Shown here piece by piece: positions 6,542 to 14,288 of a stretch of 29,378 nt of DNA. Positions within the stretch are counted from its first letter, which is position 1; every line of letters starts with the position of its first letter. The DNA lies in the NCBI RefSeq assembly GCF_943913695.1, contig NZ_CALTZE010000031.1, positions 1 to 29,378 on the forward strand. The letters are read 5' to 3'. This stretch comes from an uncultured Marmoricola sp. Its GTDB lineage: Bacteria; Actinomycetota; Actinomycetes; Propionibacteriales; Nocardioidaceae. The notes under the pieces are model-generated. The model saw only the letters and a program-made list of their open reading frames with translations. It ran no database searches and was not told where the DNA came from. Position numbers and translations under genes: made by a program.

Positions 6542-8233
6542 TCAGACGCCGAAGGTGTTGCGCGGGTAGGCCGCCTCGACGTCGGTGATGACGTTGACCA
6601 TGTAGGGCACGCCGGAGGCGAAGGCGCGGTCCAGCGCCGGGCCGATCTGGCGCGGGTCGGTGACGGTCTCCCCGGCGCCGCCGAGGGCCGTGACGACGTC
6701 GTCGTAGCGGGTGCGGGGCGCGAGGTCGGCGGCCACGTCGTAGCCGTAGAGCATCTGCATCGGCCCCTTCTCCAGCCCCCAGGCGCCGTTGTTGCCGCAG
6801 ACCATGACGACGGGGAGGTCGTGGCGCACCAGGGTGTCCACGTCCATCAGCGACATGCCGGCCGCGCCGTCGCCGTAGAGCAGCACGACCTGGGCGGAGG
6901 GGCGGGCCAGGCGCGCGGCGATCGCGCCCCCCAGGCCGGCGCCCAGGCAGCCGTAGGGCCCGGGGTCGAGCCAGCCGCCGGGGCGCTGCGGCTCGACGTA
7001 CTTGCCGGCGAAGGAGACGAAGTCGCCGCCGTCGCCGATCACCACGGAGTCCTCGGCCAGGCGCGGCACCAGCTCGCCGTAGATCCGCGCCGGGTGGATC
7101 GGGTCGGCCTCGGCCGAGAGCAGCTCGCGGTCGCGCTCGGAGGCGGCGCGCACGGTGTCCTGCAAGTCACCGACCCAGCCGCCCCAGTCGGGCCGGCGCG
7201 GAAGCCCGAGCACGCCGTCGCGCAGCCCGTCGAGCGCGAGCGTGAGGTCGCCCGCGAGCGTGCCGGCGAGCTCGGCGTGCGAGGAGACCTGCCCCGGGGA
7301 GTCGGCGACGTGCACCACGCGCGCGGGCACCGTGCCCTCCTTGCCCCCGAAGACGCCGTAGCCGAGCCGGAAGTCGAGCGGCGTGCCGACCACCACGACG
7401 AGGTCGGCGCCGTTGAAGGCCGCGCCGCGTGCCTTGGTGACCAGGAGCGGGTGGCCGCCCGGCACCAGCCCGCGGCCCATGCCGTTGGTGATGGTCGGGA
7501 TGCCGGTGTCCTCGACGAGGCGCAGTGCGGCGGCCTCGGCGCCGTCGGCCCACACGTCGGTGCCGAGGACGAGCACCGGGCGCTGCGCCTCACCGAGCAG
7601 GCGTACGACGCCCGCGAGCGCGTCGGGGTCGGGCTCCAGGCGCTTGGGCTCGGCCGGGGTGGGACGGATGCTGGTGGCGGTGTCGAAGAAGGCGTCCATC
7701 GGCACGTCGACGAAGACCGGGCCGCGGTGGGAGGAGCCGGCCAGGGTGAAGGCCTCGTCGAAGCCGGCCGCGACCTCGGCGGCGGTGTGGAGGGTGTGGG
7801 CCGCCTTGGAGACGGGCGCGAGGATCGGCGGCTGGTCGAGCTCCTGCAGCGACCCGCTGCCCCAGCGGTTGGCCGGGGCGCGACCGCCCACGACGACCAG
7901 GGGCGAGCCGGCGAACTGCGCCTGCGCGATCGCGCTGACGCCGTTGGTCACGCCCGGGCCGGCGGTGAGCACGGCGAGCCCCGGGGTGCGGGTGAGCTTG
8001 CCGGTGGCCTCGGCGGCGAAGGCCGCCGTCTGCTCGTGGCGCACGTCGAGGATCCGCATCGGGGGGTCGGCGGTGACCGCGCCGTCGTACATCGGGAAGA
8101 CGTGGGCGCCGGAGAGGGTGAACATCGTCTCCACGCCGTGGGCGCGGGCGACCGCGACGGCGTGCTGCCCGGCGTGGGCCTCGACGGCGTCGTCCGCGGG
8201 CTGGGTGGGGGTGTCCTCGGGTGCCTGGGTCAT
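6542..8233 (-). CDS. Acetolactate-synthase-like thiamine diphosphate enzyme
   Basis: A 563-residue ThDP enzyme with the three-domain acetohydroxyacid-synthase fold. The N-terminal pyrimidine domain carries the catalytic Glu in DVRHEQTAAFAAEA. The ThDP motif is GDGAAGM followed about 25 residues later by NN (CGNNGAWG). Relatives are annotated acetolactate synthase, but the C-terminal part (LEKGPMQMLYGYDVAADLAPRTRY) also resembles oxalyl-CoA decarboxylase-type proteins, and there is no ilvN small subunit or ilvC nearby. A role outside branched-chain amino acid synthesis is therefore more likely; the reaction is open. The ATG is preceded by TACCCT with 7 bases between (leaderless). It is divergent from pdtaS. 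Confidence 0.88.
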   Translation of the reverse strand: MTQAPEDTPTQPADDAVEAHAGQHAVAVARAHGVETMFTLSGAHVFPMYDGAVTADPPMRILDVRHEQTAAFAAEATGKLTRTPGLAVLTAGPGVTNGVSAIAQAQFAGSPLVVVGGRAPANRWGSGSLQELDQPPILAPVSKAAHTLHTAAEVAAGFDEAFTLAGSSHRGPVFVDVPMDAFFDTATSIRPTPAEPKRLEPDPDALAGVVRLLGEAQRPVLVLGTDVWADGAEAAALRLVEDTGIPTITNGMGRGLVPGGHPLLVTKARGAAFNGADLVVVVGTPLDFRLGYGVFGGKEGTVPARVVHVADSPGQVSSHAELAGTLAGDLTLALDGLRDGVLGLPRRPDWGGWVGDLQDTVRAASERDRELLSAEADPIHPARIYGELVPRLAEDSVVIGDGGDFVSFAGKYVEPQRPGGWLDPGPYGCLGAGLGGAIAARLARPSAQVVLLYGDGAAGMSLMDVDTLVRHDLPVVMVCGNNGAWGLEKGPMQMLYGYDVAADLAPRTRYDDVVTALGGAGETVTDPRQIGPALDRAFASGVPYMVNVITDVEAAYPRNTFGV

Positions 8234-8240
8234 GGGCCCG

Positions 8241-8246
8241 AGGGTA
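8241..8246 (-). promoter_or_regulatory. -10 element of the acetolactate-synthase-like gene (leaderless)
   Basis: TACCCT on the minus strand, 7 bases before the ATG at 8233. Confidence 0.5.
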
Positions 8247-8276
8247 TCCCTACCGATCAGTAGCGTGCGGGGTCTC

Positions 8277-8282
8277 TACGCT
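8277..8282 (+). promoter_or_regulatory. -10 element of pdtaS (leaderless)
   Basis: TACGCT followed by 6 bases and the GTG at 8289. There is no ribosome binding site. Confidence 0.45.
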
Positions 8283-8288
8283 GGCCGG

Positions 8289-9785
8289 GTGCCGTCGCTC
8301 CGAATCCTCGCGCGCACCCACACCGAGCTGGGCGAGGACGACGTCGACTGGCTGCAGCGGCTGGTGGCCGACTGGCAGATCGTGGCCGACCTCAGCTTCG
8401 CCGACCTCGTGCTCTGGCTGCCCGCCCGCGACGGCAGCGGCTACTGGGCGGGCGCGCAGATGCGGCCCACCACCGGGCCGACCGCGCTGGTCGACGACGT
8501 GGTCGGCAGCTTCCTGGTCACGGGCAGACGGCCGCTGGTCGACGCCGCGCTGCGCGACGGCCGCATCGCCCGGGAGGGCGACCCCGAGTGGCGCGACGAC
8601 GTGCCCGTGCGCGTCGAGGCGATCCCGGTGCGGCGCGGTGAGCGCCTGATCGCGGTCGTGGCGCGCAGCACCAACCTGCAGGGCGTGCGCACCCCGAGCC
8701 GCCTGGAGCTCTCCTACCTGCAGGCCGCCAGCGAGCTCTCGCAGATGATCGCCCGCGGGGCCTTCCCCTACGCCGGTGACCGGGCCGACCTGGCCGACAC
8801 CCCCCGCGTGGGCGACGGCTTCGTGCGCCTCGACGCCGAGGGACGCGTCGGCTACGCCAGTCCCAACGCGCTGTCGGTCTACCGCCGGCTCGGCCTGGCC
8901 GGCGACCTCGCCACGCGCTCGCTGGCCGAGGTCACCCGAGAGCTGGTGCCGGCGGCGATGCGGGTCGACGAGGAGGTGGTCGGCGGCGTGCTCGGCGGGC
9001 ACACGGCGGGCGACACCGAGCTGGGCAACTCCCAGGCGACGATCCGGGCGCGGGCGCTGCCGCTGCGACCGGCAGGGGAGCGCACCGGCGCGCTGGTGCT
9101 GCTGCGCGACGTGACCGAGCTGCGCCGGCGCGAGCGCGAGCTGGTGACCAAGGACGCCACGATCCGCGAGATCCACCATCGCGTGAAGAACAACCTGCAG
9201 ACGGTCGCCGCCCTGCTCCGGCTGCAGGCACGGCGCCTCGACGTGCCGGAGGGCCGCGTGGCCCTGGAGGAGGCCGTACGCCGCGTCGGCGCGATCGCGG
9301 TGGTGCACGAGACGCTGAGCCAGGCCTTCGACGAGAGCGTCGACTTCGACGACGTCGCCGACCGGCTGACCCGCCTGGTCACCGACGTGGGGGCCACCGC
9401 GCGGCCGGTGCGGGCGCACCGCGAGGGGTCGTTCGGCGCGCTGGGCTCGGAGGCGGCCACGCCGCTGGCGATGGTCTTCACCGAGCTGCTGCAGAACGCC
9501 GTCGAGCACGCCTTCCCGGCGTCGCCGACGGCTCAGGGCGAGGTGGAGCCCGACGCGCCCGGCACGGTGAGCGTGCGGGCCCGGCGAGAGCCGGGAGTGC
9601 TGGAGGTGGTCGTCGAGGACGACGGCGTCGGGCTGCCGCTGGACTTCTCGGTCGAGTCCTCGACCAGCCTGGGTCTCTCGATCGTGCGCACCCTGCTCGA
9701 GGAGCTGGGGGGCCGGCTGGTGCTCAGGGCACGGGAGGACGGCCCGGGGACCCGCGCCGAGGTGACGCTGCCGATGCCGCGGTGA
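8289..9785 (+). CDS. pdtaS: Sensor histidine kinase PdtaS
   Basis: Cytosolic two-component kinase of 498 residues. The N-terminal GAF domain opens with a stretch close to M. tuberculosis PdtaS (LQRLVADWQIVADLSFAD near residues 20-37). A PAS domain follows (around 170-285). The HisKA_2 box is EIHHRVKNNLQTVAALLRLQ (phospho-acceptor His296 or 297). The HATPase domain has the N box ELLQNAVEHAF, G1 EDDGVGLP and G2 GLSIVRTLLEELGG. PdtaS phosphorylates the ANTAR antiterminator PdtaR, which is not in this window. GTG 8289 is chosen because the longer in-frame reading frame upstream is antisense to the neighbouring enzyme. It is convergent with whiB1, as in M. tuberculosis. Confidence 0.93.
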   Translation: MPSLRILARTHTELGEDDVDWLQRLVADWQIVADLSFADLVLWLPARDGSGYWAGAQMRPTTGPTALVDDVVGSFLVTGRRPLVDAALRDGRIAREGDPEWRDDVPVRVEAIPVRRGERLIAVVARSTNLQGVRTPSRLELSYLQAASELSQMIARGAFPYAGDRADLADTPRVGDGFVRLDAEGRVGYASPNALSVYRRLGLAGDLATRSLAEVTRELVPAAMRVDEEVVGGVLGGHTAGDTELGNSQATIRARALPLRPAGERTGALVLLRDVTELRRRERELVTKDATIREIHHRVKNNLQTVAALLRLQARRLDVPEGRVALEEAVRRVGAIAVVHETLSQAFDESVDFDDVADRLTRLVTDVGATARPVRAHREGSFGALGSEAATPLAMVFTELLQNAVEHAFPASPTAQGEVEPDAPGTVSVRARREPGVLEVVVEDDGVGLPLDFSVESSTSLGLSIVRTLLEELGGRLVLRAREDGPGTRAEVTLPMPR

Positions 9786-9798
9786 GGGCGTCGCCCAC

Positions 9799-9822
9799 GC
9801 TCAGGCGCTCAGGCGCTCAGGC
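9799..9822. repeat. 8-bp tandem repeat, three copies
   Basis: GCTCAGGC three times in a row between the 3' ends of pdtaS and whiB1. It includes the whiB1 stop codon (9817-9819). Confidence 0.85.
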
Positions 9823-10068
9823 GGTGCGGACGCGCGCGCGGGCGTTGCGGCGCTTGAGCGCGCGGCGCTCGTCCTCGCTCATGCCGCCCCAGACACCGTG
9901 GTCCTGTCCCGCCTCCAGGGCCCACGCGAGGCACTGCTCGCGCACGTCGCAGCGTCGGCAGACCTGCTTGGCCTCCTCGATCTGCATGATCGCGGGCCCG
10001 GTCGTACCGATCGGGAAGAACAGCTCCGGATCCTCGTCGAGGCATGCGGAACGGTGACGCCAATCCAT
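9817..10068 (-). CDS. whiB1: WhiB-family iron-sulfur transcription factor WhiB1
   Basis: An 83-residue Wbl protein with the four [4Fe-4S] ligands Cys9, Cys37, Cys40 and Cys46, the turn GVWGG at about residues 58-62 and the basic tail ERRALKRRNARARVRTA that contacts DNA. It is nearly collinear with M. tuberculosis WhiB1, an essential NO-sensitive regulator that binds the primary sigma factor. GGAGG lies 12 bases before the ATG. Two CRP-type sites upstream suggest cAMP control, as known for mycobacterial whiB1. Confidence 0.96.
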   Translation of the reverse strand: MDWRHRSACLDEDPELFFPIGTTGPAIMQIEEAKQVCRRCDVREQCLAWALEAGQDHGVWGGMSEDERRALKRRNARARVRTA

Positions 10069-10093
10069 GAGTGAGGGTGTCCTCCGGCTTGCT

Positions 10094-10109
10094 TGTGAAT
10101 CTCTTCACG
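10094..10109 (-). promoter_or_regulatory. CRP-type binding site, whiB1-proximal
   Basis: TGTGA-N6-TCACG, a one-base departure from the TGTGA-N6-TCACA consensus. It is centred about 33 bases upstream of the whiB1 ATG, probably at or just after the transcription start, where a bound CRP would repress. Confidence 0.65.
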
Positions 10110-10162
10110 AGATGTCCCGACCCACGGTGATGTGAGGGTCCGGTGGGCGCACCACAGCAGGT

Positions 10163-10178
10163 TGTGACTGGGCGCACA
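10163..10178 (-). promoter_or_regulatory. CRP-type binding site, whiB1-distal
   Basis: TGTGA-N6-GCACA, one mismatch from consensus, centred 69 bp upstream of the proximal site. Its position suits activation of whiB1. It also lies 90 bp before the divergent membrane protein gene. Confidence 0.65.
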
Positions 10179-10253
10179 AGACTCAGCCTTGCAAGTCCGC
10201 GTGCCGGACACAACCCCTCGGGCAGGTCGGCTGGGTCACAGACGGCGCGGGAA

Positions 10254-10259
10254 TAGGGT
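10254..10259 (+). promoter_or_regulatory. -10 element of the small membrane protein gene (leaderless)
   Basis: TAGGGT followed by 7 bases and the GTG at 10267. Confidence 0.5.
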
Positions 10260-10266
10260 CGGCCGC

Positions 10267-10656
10267 GTGGACCGCGACCGCTCCAGACTCGCACCCGCCC
10301 CGCTCGAGGTGGCCGCGGGTCTGGCCTTCGTGCAGGGGGTGCTCGTGGTGCTGGGCGCGCTGGCGGAGGCGTGGGCGCTCACCTCCGACCGCCTGGCCCT
10401 GGGCCTGAGCACCTCGGTCTTCTTCTGCCTCTACGGCGCCGTGCTGCTGTGGTGCGGCTGGGGGCTGCACCGCGTGCGGCCCTGGTCGCGCGGCCCCGTG
10501 CTGCTGGCCCAGCTGGTCTGGCTGGGCCTGGCGTGGAACCTGCGCGAGGTGTGGCAGGTGGCCCTCGCCCTGGTCGTGGCGGCCCTGGTGGTGCTCGCCG
10601 GCCTGCTGCACCCGGCGTCGATGGCGGCGCTGGAGCAGGCCCGCGACGAGCAGTAG
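10267..10656 (+). CDS. Small integral membrane protein of unknown function
   Basis: A 129-residue protein with about four hydrophobic helices (about residues 14-35, 42-62, 72-90 and 93-112) and short charged ends. I recognise no family motif. M. tuberculosis has a small integral membrane protein (Rv3217c) in the same neighbourhood near whiB1, so this may be its positional counterpart; similarity was not tested. The GTG start is set by the -10 element 7 bases upstream. It converges on the sigma factor gene. Confidence 0.75.
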   Translation: MDRDRSRLAPAPLEVAAGLAFVQGVLVVLGALAEAWALTSDRLALGLSTSVFFCLYGAVLLWCGWGLHRVRPWSRGPVLLAQLVWLGLAWNLREVWQVALALVVAALVVLAGLLHPASMAALEQARDEQ

Positions 10657-10696
10657 CCCGCCACGGGGGTCAGCCCGGTGGTCTGGGCAGCCCGGG

Positions 10697-11488
10697 TCAG
10701 CCGACCTCGCGCATCTCGGTGCGCAGCTGCTCCAGGGTGCGGTTGAGCAGCCGCGAGACGTGCATCTGCGAGACGCCGATCTCGGCGGCGATCTGGCTCT
10801 GGGTCATGCCCTTGAAGAAGCGCAGCAGCAGGATCCGTCGCTCGCGCTGCGGCAGCAGCTCGATCAGCGGCTTGATCGACTCGCGCACCTCGACGTGTGC
10901 CAGCGCCTCGTCGTCGACGCCGAGGTTGTCGAGCAGCGAGGTGGGGGAGTCGCTGTCCTCGCCGGCGTCGAGGGAGACCGTGGAGTAGGCGTTGGCCGAC
11001 TCCAGGCCCTCCAGCACGTCCTCGACGTCACGGCCGATGTGGTCGGCGATCTCGCGGGGGGTGGGCGAGCGCCCGAGGTCCTGGGAGAGGTCGGCGGTCG
11101 CCTTGCTGATCGCCATCCGCAGCTCCTGGAGCCGCCGCGGCACCCGGATCGCCCAGCCCTTGTCGCGGAAGTAGCGCTTGATCTCGCCGATGATGGTCGG
11201 CGTCGCGTAGGTCGAGAACTCCACGCCGCGGTCGACGTCGAAGCGGTCGACCGACTTGATCAGCCCGATGGTGCCGACCTGCACGAGGTCGTCGAAGGGC
11301 TCGCCGCGGTTGCGGAAGCGCCGAGCGCAGTGCTCCACGAGCGGCAGGTGCAGGTGCACCAGCTCCTCGCGGCACTGCCCGCGGCGCTCGGGCGAGGTGC
11401 CGTCGGCGTACATCTCGGTGAAGAGCGCCCGGCTCGCGCTGCGGTGGTCGACACCGTCGTCGCGGTCGGTTGCGGGTGGCCCCCCCAC
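10697..11488 (-). CDS. RNA polymerase sigma factor, SigB/SigF/SigG family
   Basis: A group-3 sigma factor of 263 residues with region 2 (FDDLVQVGTIGLIKSVDRFD, then GVEFSTYATPTIIGEIKRYF), region 3 (about residues 120-165, PTPREIADHIG) and region 4 (LPQRERRILLLRFFKGMTQ and the helix-turn-helix IAAEIGVSQMHVSRLLNRTL). These factors govern general stress or development in actinobacteria and are held by RsbW-type kinases. The GTG start is 4 bases after the stop of the RsbW-like gene, the same pairing as usfX-sigF in mycobacteria. No anti-anti-sigma factor is in the window. Confidence 0.92.
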   Translation of the reverse strand: MGGPPATDRDDGVDHRSASRALFTEMYADGTSPERRGQCREELVHLHLPLVEHCARRFRNRGEPFDDLVQVGTIGLIKSVDRFDVDRGVEFSTYATPTIIGEIKRYFRDKGWAIRVPRRLQELRMAISKATADLSQDLGRSPTPREIADHIGRDVEDVLEGLESANAYSTVSLDAGEDSDSPTSLLDNLGVDDEALAHVEVRESIKPLIELLPQRERRILLLRFFKGMTQSQIAAEIGVSQMHVSRLLNRTLEQLRTEMREVG

Positions 11489-11492
11489 GACG

Positions 11493-11873
11493 TCAGGCCG
11501 TGATGCTGGAACGGACGGTGAAGGAGACCCACAGCTCGTCGCCCTCGCGGTGGGTCCGCACGTCGCGGGTCAGCGCCGTGAGCACCTGCCAGCCGAAGCT
11601 GTCGGCGTCGGGGTCGGCGCCGGCGGTGGCCCCGGCGGAGATGGAGACGCGGATCGACCCGTCGCCCAGGTCGTAGGAGGCCCGCAGCTCCCCGTCGGCG
11701 TCGGCGTGCTCGAGCACGAGTGCGCAGGCCTCGCCGACCGCCATGCGGAGGTCCTCGATGTCGTCGAGGGTGAAGTCGAGGCGCGCCGCCAGCCCGGCGG
11801 TGGTCATGCGCAGCACGGCGACGTAGGCGGACTCGGCTGGCAGACGGAGCTCGACATCGGACCTGGTGCGCAC
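11493..11873 (-). CDS. RsbW/UsfX-like anti-sigma factor (GHKL kinase fold)
   Basis: A 126-residue protein with the compact GHKL ATPase fold. The N box region is IEDLRMAVGEACALVLEHA; the G1 segment is degenerate (VRVSISAGATAG instead of a clear DxGxG). Such proteins bind the downstream sigma factor and are countered by anti-anti-sigma factors. I prefer GTG 11873, which has AGGAAGG 4 bases upstream, over the in-frame GTG 11918, which overlaps a probable -10 (TAGGGT). The degenerate ATP motifs may mean weak or no kinase activity. Confidence 0.83.
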   Translation of the reverse strand: MRTRSDVELRLPAESAYVAVLRMTTAGLAARLDFTLDDIEDLRMAVGEACALVLEHADADGELRASYDLGDGSIRVSISAGATAGADPDADSFGWQVLTALTRDVRTHREGDELWVSFTVRSSITA

Positions 11874-12002
11874 GGTGCCTTCCTGGCGGGTGTGGCTGAT
11901 GTGCTGGGAGAGGCTCACCCTAGCCTCACCGCGACCGCGTCCGCTGGCAAACCCCGACGCCGGTGCCTGCTGCGGTCCTGACGTCGGGCGTTGCCGACGG
12001 AA

Positions 12003-12043
12003 GACGACGCCCCCGGGTCCAAGCAGGACCCGGGGGCGTCGTC
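12003..12043 (-). terminator. Rho-independent-type terminator after sodN
   Basis: A perfect 18-bp stem (12003-12020 with 12026-12043) and a 5-base loop (AAGCA). It starts 17 bases past the sodN stop and insulates sodN from the rsbW-sigma factor operon downstream. Confidence 0.88.
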
Positions 12044-12059
12044 GCAGGAGCGTGGGCGC

Positions 12060-12461
12060 TCAGCCCTTCTTGGTCTCCCAGAAGATCTCGGCGATCTCGT
12101 CGATCTTGGCGAGCAGCTCGTCGGCCTTGGCGACGTCGAGCTCGCCCTTGGTGCCCGAGGCGCCGGCCAGCTTGGTGGCCTCGTTGACCAGCTGGTGGAG
12201 CTGGGGGTACTTCTCGAAGTGCGGGGGCTTGAAGTAGTCGGTCCACAGCACCCACAGGTGGTGCTTGACCAGCTCCGAGCGCTGCTCCTTGATCAGGATC
12301 GCGCGGGTGCGGAAGTCGGCGTCGTCGCTGTCGAGCGCCTTCTGGATCACGGCCTTGACCGACTCGGCCTCGATGCGGGCCTGCGCGGGGTCGTAGACCC
12401 CGCAGGGCAGGTCGCAGTGCGCGGAGACCTCGATGGTGGGGGCGAACAGGTGCTGGAGCAT
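12060..12461 (-). CDS. sodN: Nickel superoxide dismutase precursor
   Basis: A 133-residue precursor with a 14-residue leader and the mature N-terminal nickel hook HCDLPCGVYDP, where His15, Cys16 and Cys20 become His1, Cys2 and Cys6 and bind nickel. The helical body (QARIEAESVKAVIQKAL and LWVLWTDYFKPPHFEKYP) is that of the Ni-SOD hexamer. It dismutates superoxide in the cytoplasm. The leader must be removed, almost certainly by the SodX protease encoded divergently. AGGA lies 9 bases before the ATG. A -10 candidate TAGTCT at 12529-12534 (minus) would give a 5' leader of about 60 bases. Confidence 0.96.
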   Translation of the reverse strand: MLQHLFAPTIEVSAHCDLPCGVYDPAQARIEAESVKAVIQKALDSDDADFRTRAILIKEQRSELVKHHLWVLWTDYFKPPHFEKYPQLHQLVNEATKLAGASGTKGELDVAKADELLAKIDEIAEIFWETKKG

Positions 12462-12557
12462 CCGGTGGTTCCTCTCGCGTGGACGGATGGAGAAGTGGTC
12501 CGACGGGCCGCGCCGAGCCTCGCCTGGGAGACTACTGCGGGCGCCGGTCGTCGTCCC

Positions 12558-12563
12558 AGGAGG
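12558..12563 (+). promoter_or_regulatory. Ribosome binding site of sodX
   Basis: AGGAGG, 9 bases before the ATG at 12573. It fixes the sodX start against longer in-frame alternatives. Confidence 0.6.
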
Positions 12564-12572
12564 TACCCGAGG

Positions 12573-12902
12573 ATGCTCGCCCTGACACGCTCGCCCCGCT
12601 GGGGCCAGGCCGTGGTCCGTGGCCGCTCCATGGAGCCGACGCTGCACGACGGCGACCGCCTCGTGGTGCGCTACGCCGCCTCCCCGCGGCCCGGCGCCGT
12701 CGCCGTGGTGCGCTTCGCCGACGGCGTGCTCGCGGTCAAGCGGCTCGACCATCCGCGCGACGGGGGCTGGTGGGTGGCGCGCGACAACCCGCGCGAGGGG
12801 CGCGACTCCTGGTCCGCCGGAGCAGCCGAGGTCGTCGGCGTGGTCTCGCTGCGGATGTGGCCACGGCCACGTCGGCTGCGGACCCGGCCTGTGCGACCAT
12901 AG
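12573..12902 (+). CDS. sodX: Nickel-type superoxide dismutase maturation protease SodX
   Basis: A 109-residue S24/S26 (signal-peptidase-I-like) protease. The Ser/Lys dyad is Ser19 in RGRSMEPTLHDGD and Lys56 in VLAVKRLD. There is no clear transmembrane anchor, as expected for a cytoplasmic SodX that trims the Ni-SOD leader. Its divergent position to sodN, 111 bases apart, supports the assignment. Confidence 0.92.
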   Translation: MLALTRSPRWGQAVVRGRSMEPTLHDGDRLVVRYAASPRPGAVAVVRFADGVLAVKRLDHPRDGGWWVARDNPREGRDSWSAGAAEVVGVVSLRMWPRPRRLRTRPVRP

Positions 12903-13011
12903 GCCGCGGGACACACCCCGCTGCAGCGTTGCTCCGCCGACCCCCACACGGGTCACTCGCGTCGAGCCCCGCGCGTCCGCTGATCGACCCAGCCCCTCAG
13001 GAGTCCTGCTC

Positions 13012-14241
13012 ATGGTCCGTCCCGACGCCTCCGGCCCGGCCGCTGCTGCGCCTCCCGCTGCCGCCCGTCCCCAAGGTGACGCCGCCTTCGCCGGCGACCC
13101 CGTCTTCGACCTCCACCTCGGCGGCAAGATGGAGATCGCGGCGACCCCGCTGGAGGGTCCGGAGGACCTCTCGATGGCCTACACGCCGGGCGTCGCGCGG
13201 GTCTGCGCCGCGATCGCCCAGGAGCCCGCGCTGGCGCTCGACTACACCTGGACCTCCAACACGGTCGCCGTGGTGACCGACGGGTCGGCGGTGCTGGGTC
13301 TCGGCAACATCGGCCCGGCCGCCGCGATGCCGGTGATGGAGGGCAAGGCCGTGCTCTTCAAGCAGTTCGCCGGGGTCGACGCCGTGCCGATCTGCCTGGA
13401 CACCCAGGACGCGGCGGAGATCATCGAGACCGTGGTGCGCCTGGCCCCGAGCTTCGGCGGGATCAACCTCGAGGACATCTCCGCGCCCCGGTGCTTCGAG
13501 ATCGAGGACGAGCTCAAGCGCCGCCTCGACATCCCCGTCTTCCACGACGACCAGCACGGCACGGCGGTGGTCGCGCTCGCGGCCCTCGAGGGCGCGCTGC
13601 GGCTCACCGGGCGGCTCGCGTCGAGCACGAGCGTGGTGGTCGGTGGAGCCGGTGCCGCGGGCGTCGCGGTGGCAAAGATCCTCCTGGCGGCCGGCATCGG
13701 CCGCGTCACCGTGACCGACCGGCAGGGCGTGATCCACCTCGACCGCGAGGACCTCAACCCCTCCAAGCGGGCGCTGGCAGAGCTCGTCGCCGGCCGCACC
13801 TCCGAGCCCGGTGACCTCGGCTCGGCCCTCGCGGGCGCGGATGCCTACATCGGGGTCTCCGGCGGCACGGTGCCGGAGCCGATCGTCGCCGGCATGGCGT
13901 CCGACTCGATCGTCTTCGGCCTGGCCAACCCCGACCCCGAGGTGCACCCGGAGGTGGCGCGTCGCCACGCCCGGGTCGTGGCCACGGGGCGCTCGGACTT
14001 CCCCAACCAGATCAACAACGTCCTGGCCTTCCCCGGCATCTTCCGGGGCGCCTTCGACGTGCGCGCCAGCGCGATCACCGAGGGCATGAAGCTCGCCGCC
14101 GCCGCGGCCCTGTGCGAGATCGTCGGCGACGACCTGCGCGAGGACTACGTCATCCCCTCGCCCTTCGACCCGCGCGTCGCCCCCAGCGTGGCCGCCGCGG
14201 TCGCCGCCGCCGCCCGCGACGACGGTGTCGCCCGACGCTGA
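13012..14241 (+). CDS. NAD(P)-dependent malic enzyme, short bacterial type
   Basis: Oxidative decarboxylation of malate to pyruvate. Of 409 residues, the N terminus (about 35) is Ala/Pro-rich and probably disordered. The catalytic part holds MAYTPGVARVC (Tyr), MEGKAVLFKQFAGVDAVP (catalytic Lys), INLEDISAPRCFEIE and PVFHDDQHGTAVV (metal ligands), then the Rossmann motif GGAGAAGVAVAK and the C-terminal SDFPNQINNVLAFPGIFRG. AGGAG precedes the ATG by 9 bases. It lies 109 bases after sodX, with no clear link in function. Confidence 0.95.
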   Translation: MVRPDASGPAAAAPPAAARPQGDAAFAGDPVFDLHLGGKMEIAATPLEGPEDLSMAYTPGVARVCAAIAQEPALALDYTWTSNTVAVVTDGSAVLGLGNIGPAAAMPVMEGKAVLFKQFAGVDAVPICLDTQDAAEIIETVVRLAPSFGGINLEDISAPRCFEIEDELKRRLDIPVFHDDQHGTAVVALAALEGALRLTGRLASSTSVVVGGAGAAGVAVAKILLAAGIGRVTVTDRQGVIHLDREDLNPSKRALAELVAGRTSEPGDLGSALAGADAYIGVSGGTVPEPIVAGMASDSIVFGLANPDPEVHPEVARRHARVVATGRSDFPNQINNVLAFPGIFRGAFDVRASAITEGMKLAAAAALCEIVGDDLREDYVIPSPFDPRVAPSVAAAVAAAARDDGVARR

Positions 14242-14276
14242 CCCCCTGCGCACCCGTCGTGGCGTCGCCGGATGGG

Positions 14277-14282
14277 TACGGT
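14277..14282 (+). promoter_or_regulatory. -10 element of the quinone oxidoreductase-like gene (leaderless)
   Basis: TACGGT followed by 6 bases and the ATG at 14289. Confidence 0.45.
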
Positions 14283-14288
14283 CGGTCC

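Noticed and set aside
6476..8263. A 595-codon open frame on the plus strand
   Set aside because: Antisense shadow of the acetolactate-synthase-like gene, which has clear ThDP motifs on the minus strand.
10250..10281. A third SigR-type promoter before the small membrane protein (GGGAAT at 10250-10255)
   Set aside because: The -10 half GTT is absent at 17 to 19 bases; the TAGGGT leaderless element explains the start better.
11890..11990. A SigB/SigF-type promoter (GTTT-N15-GGGTA) for the rsbW-sigma operon
   Set aside because: A GTTT is present but no GGGTA at the proper distance, so autoregulation could not be supported.
12529..12580. A nickel-responsive (Nur) operator between sodN and sodX
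   Set aside because: Looked for a TTGC-type palindrome in the divergent region and found none convincing.
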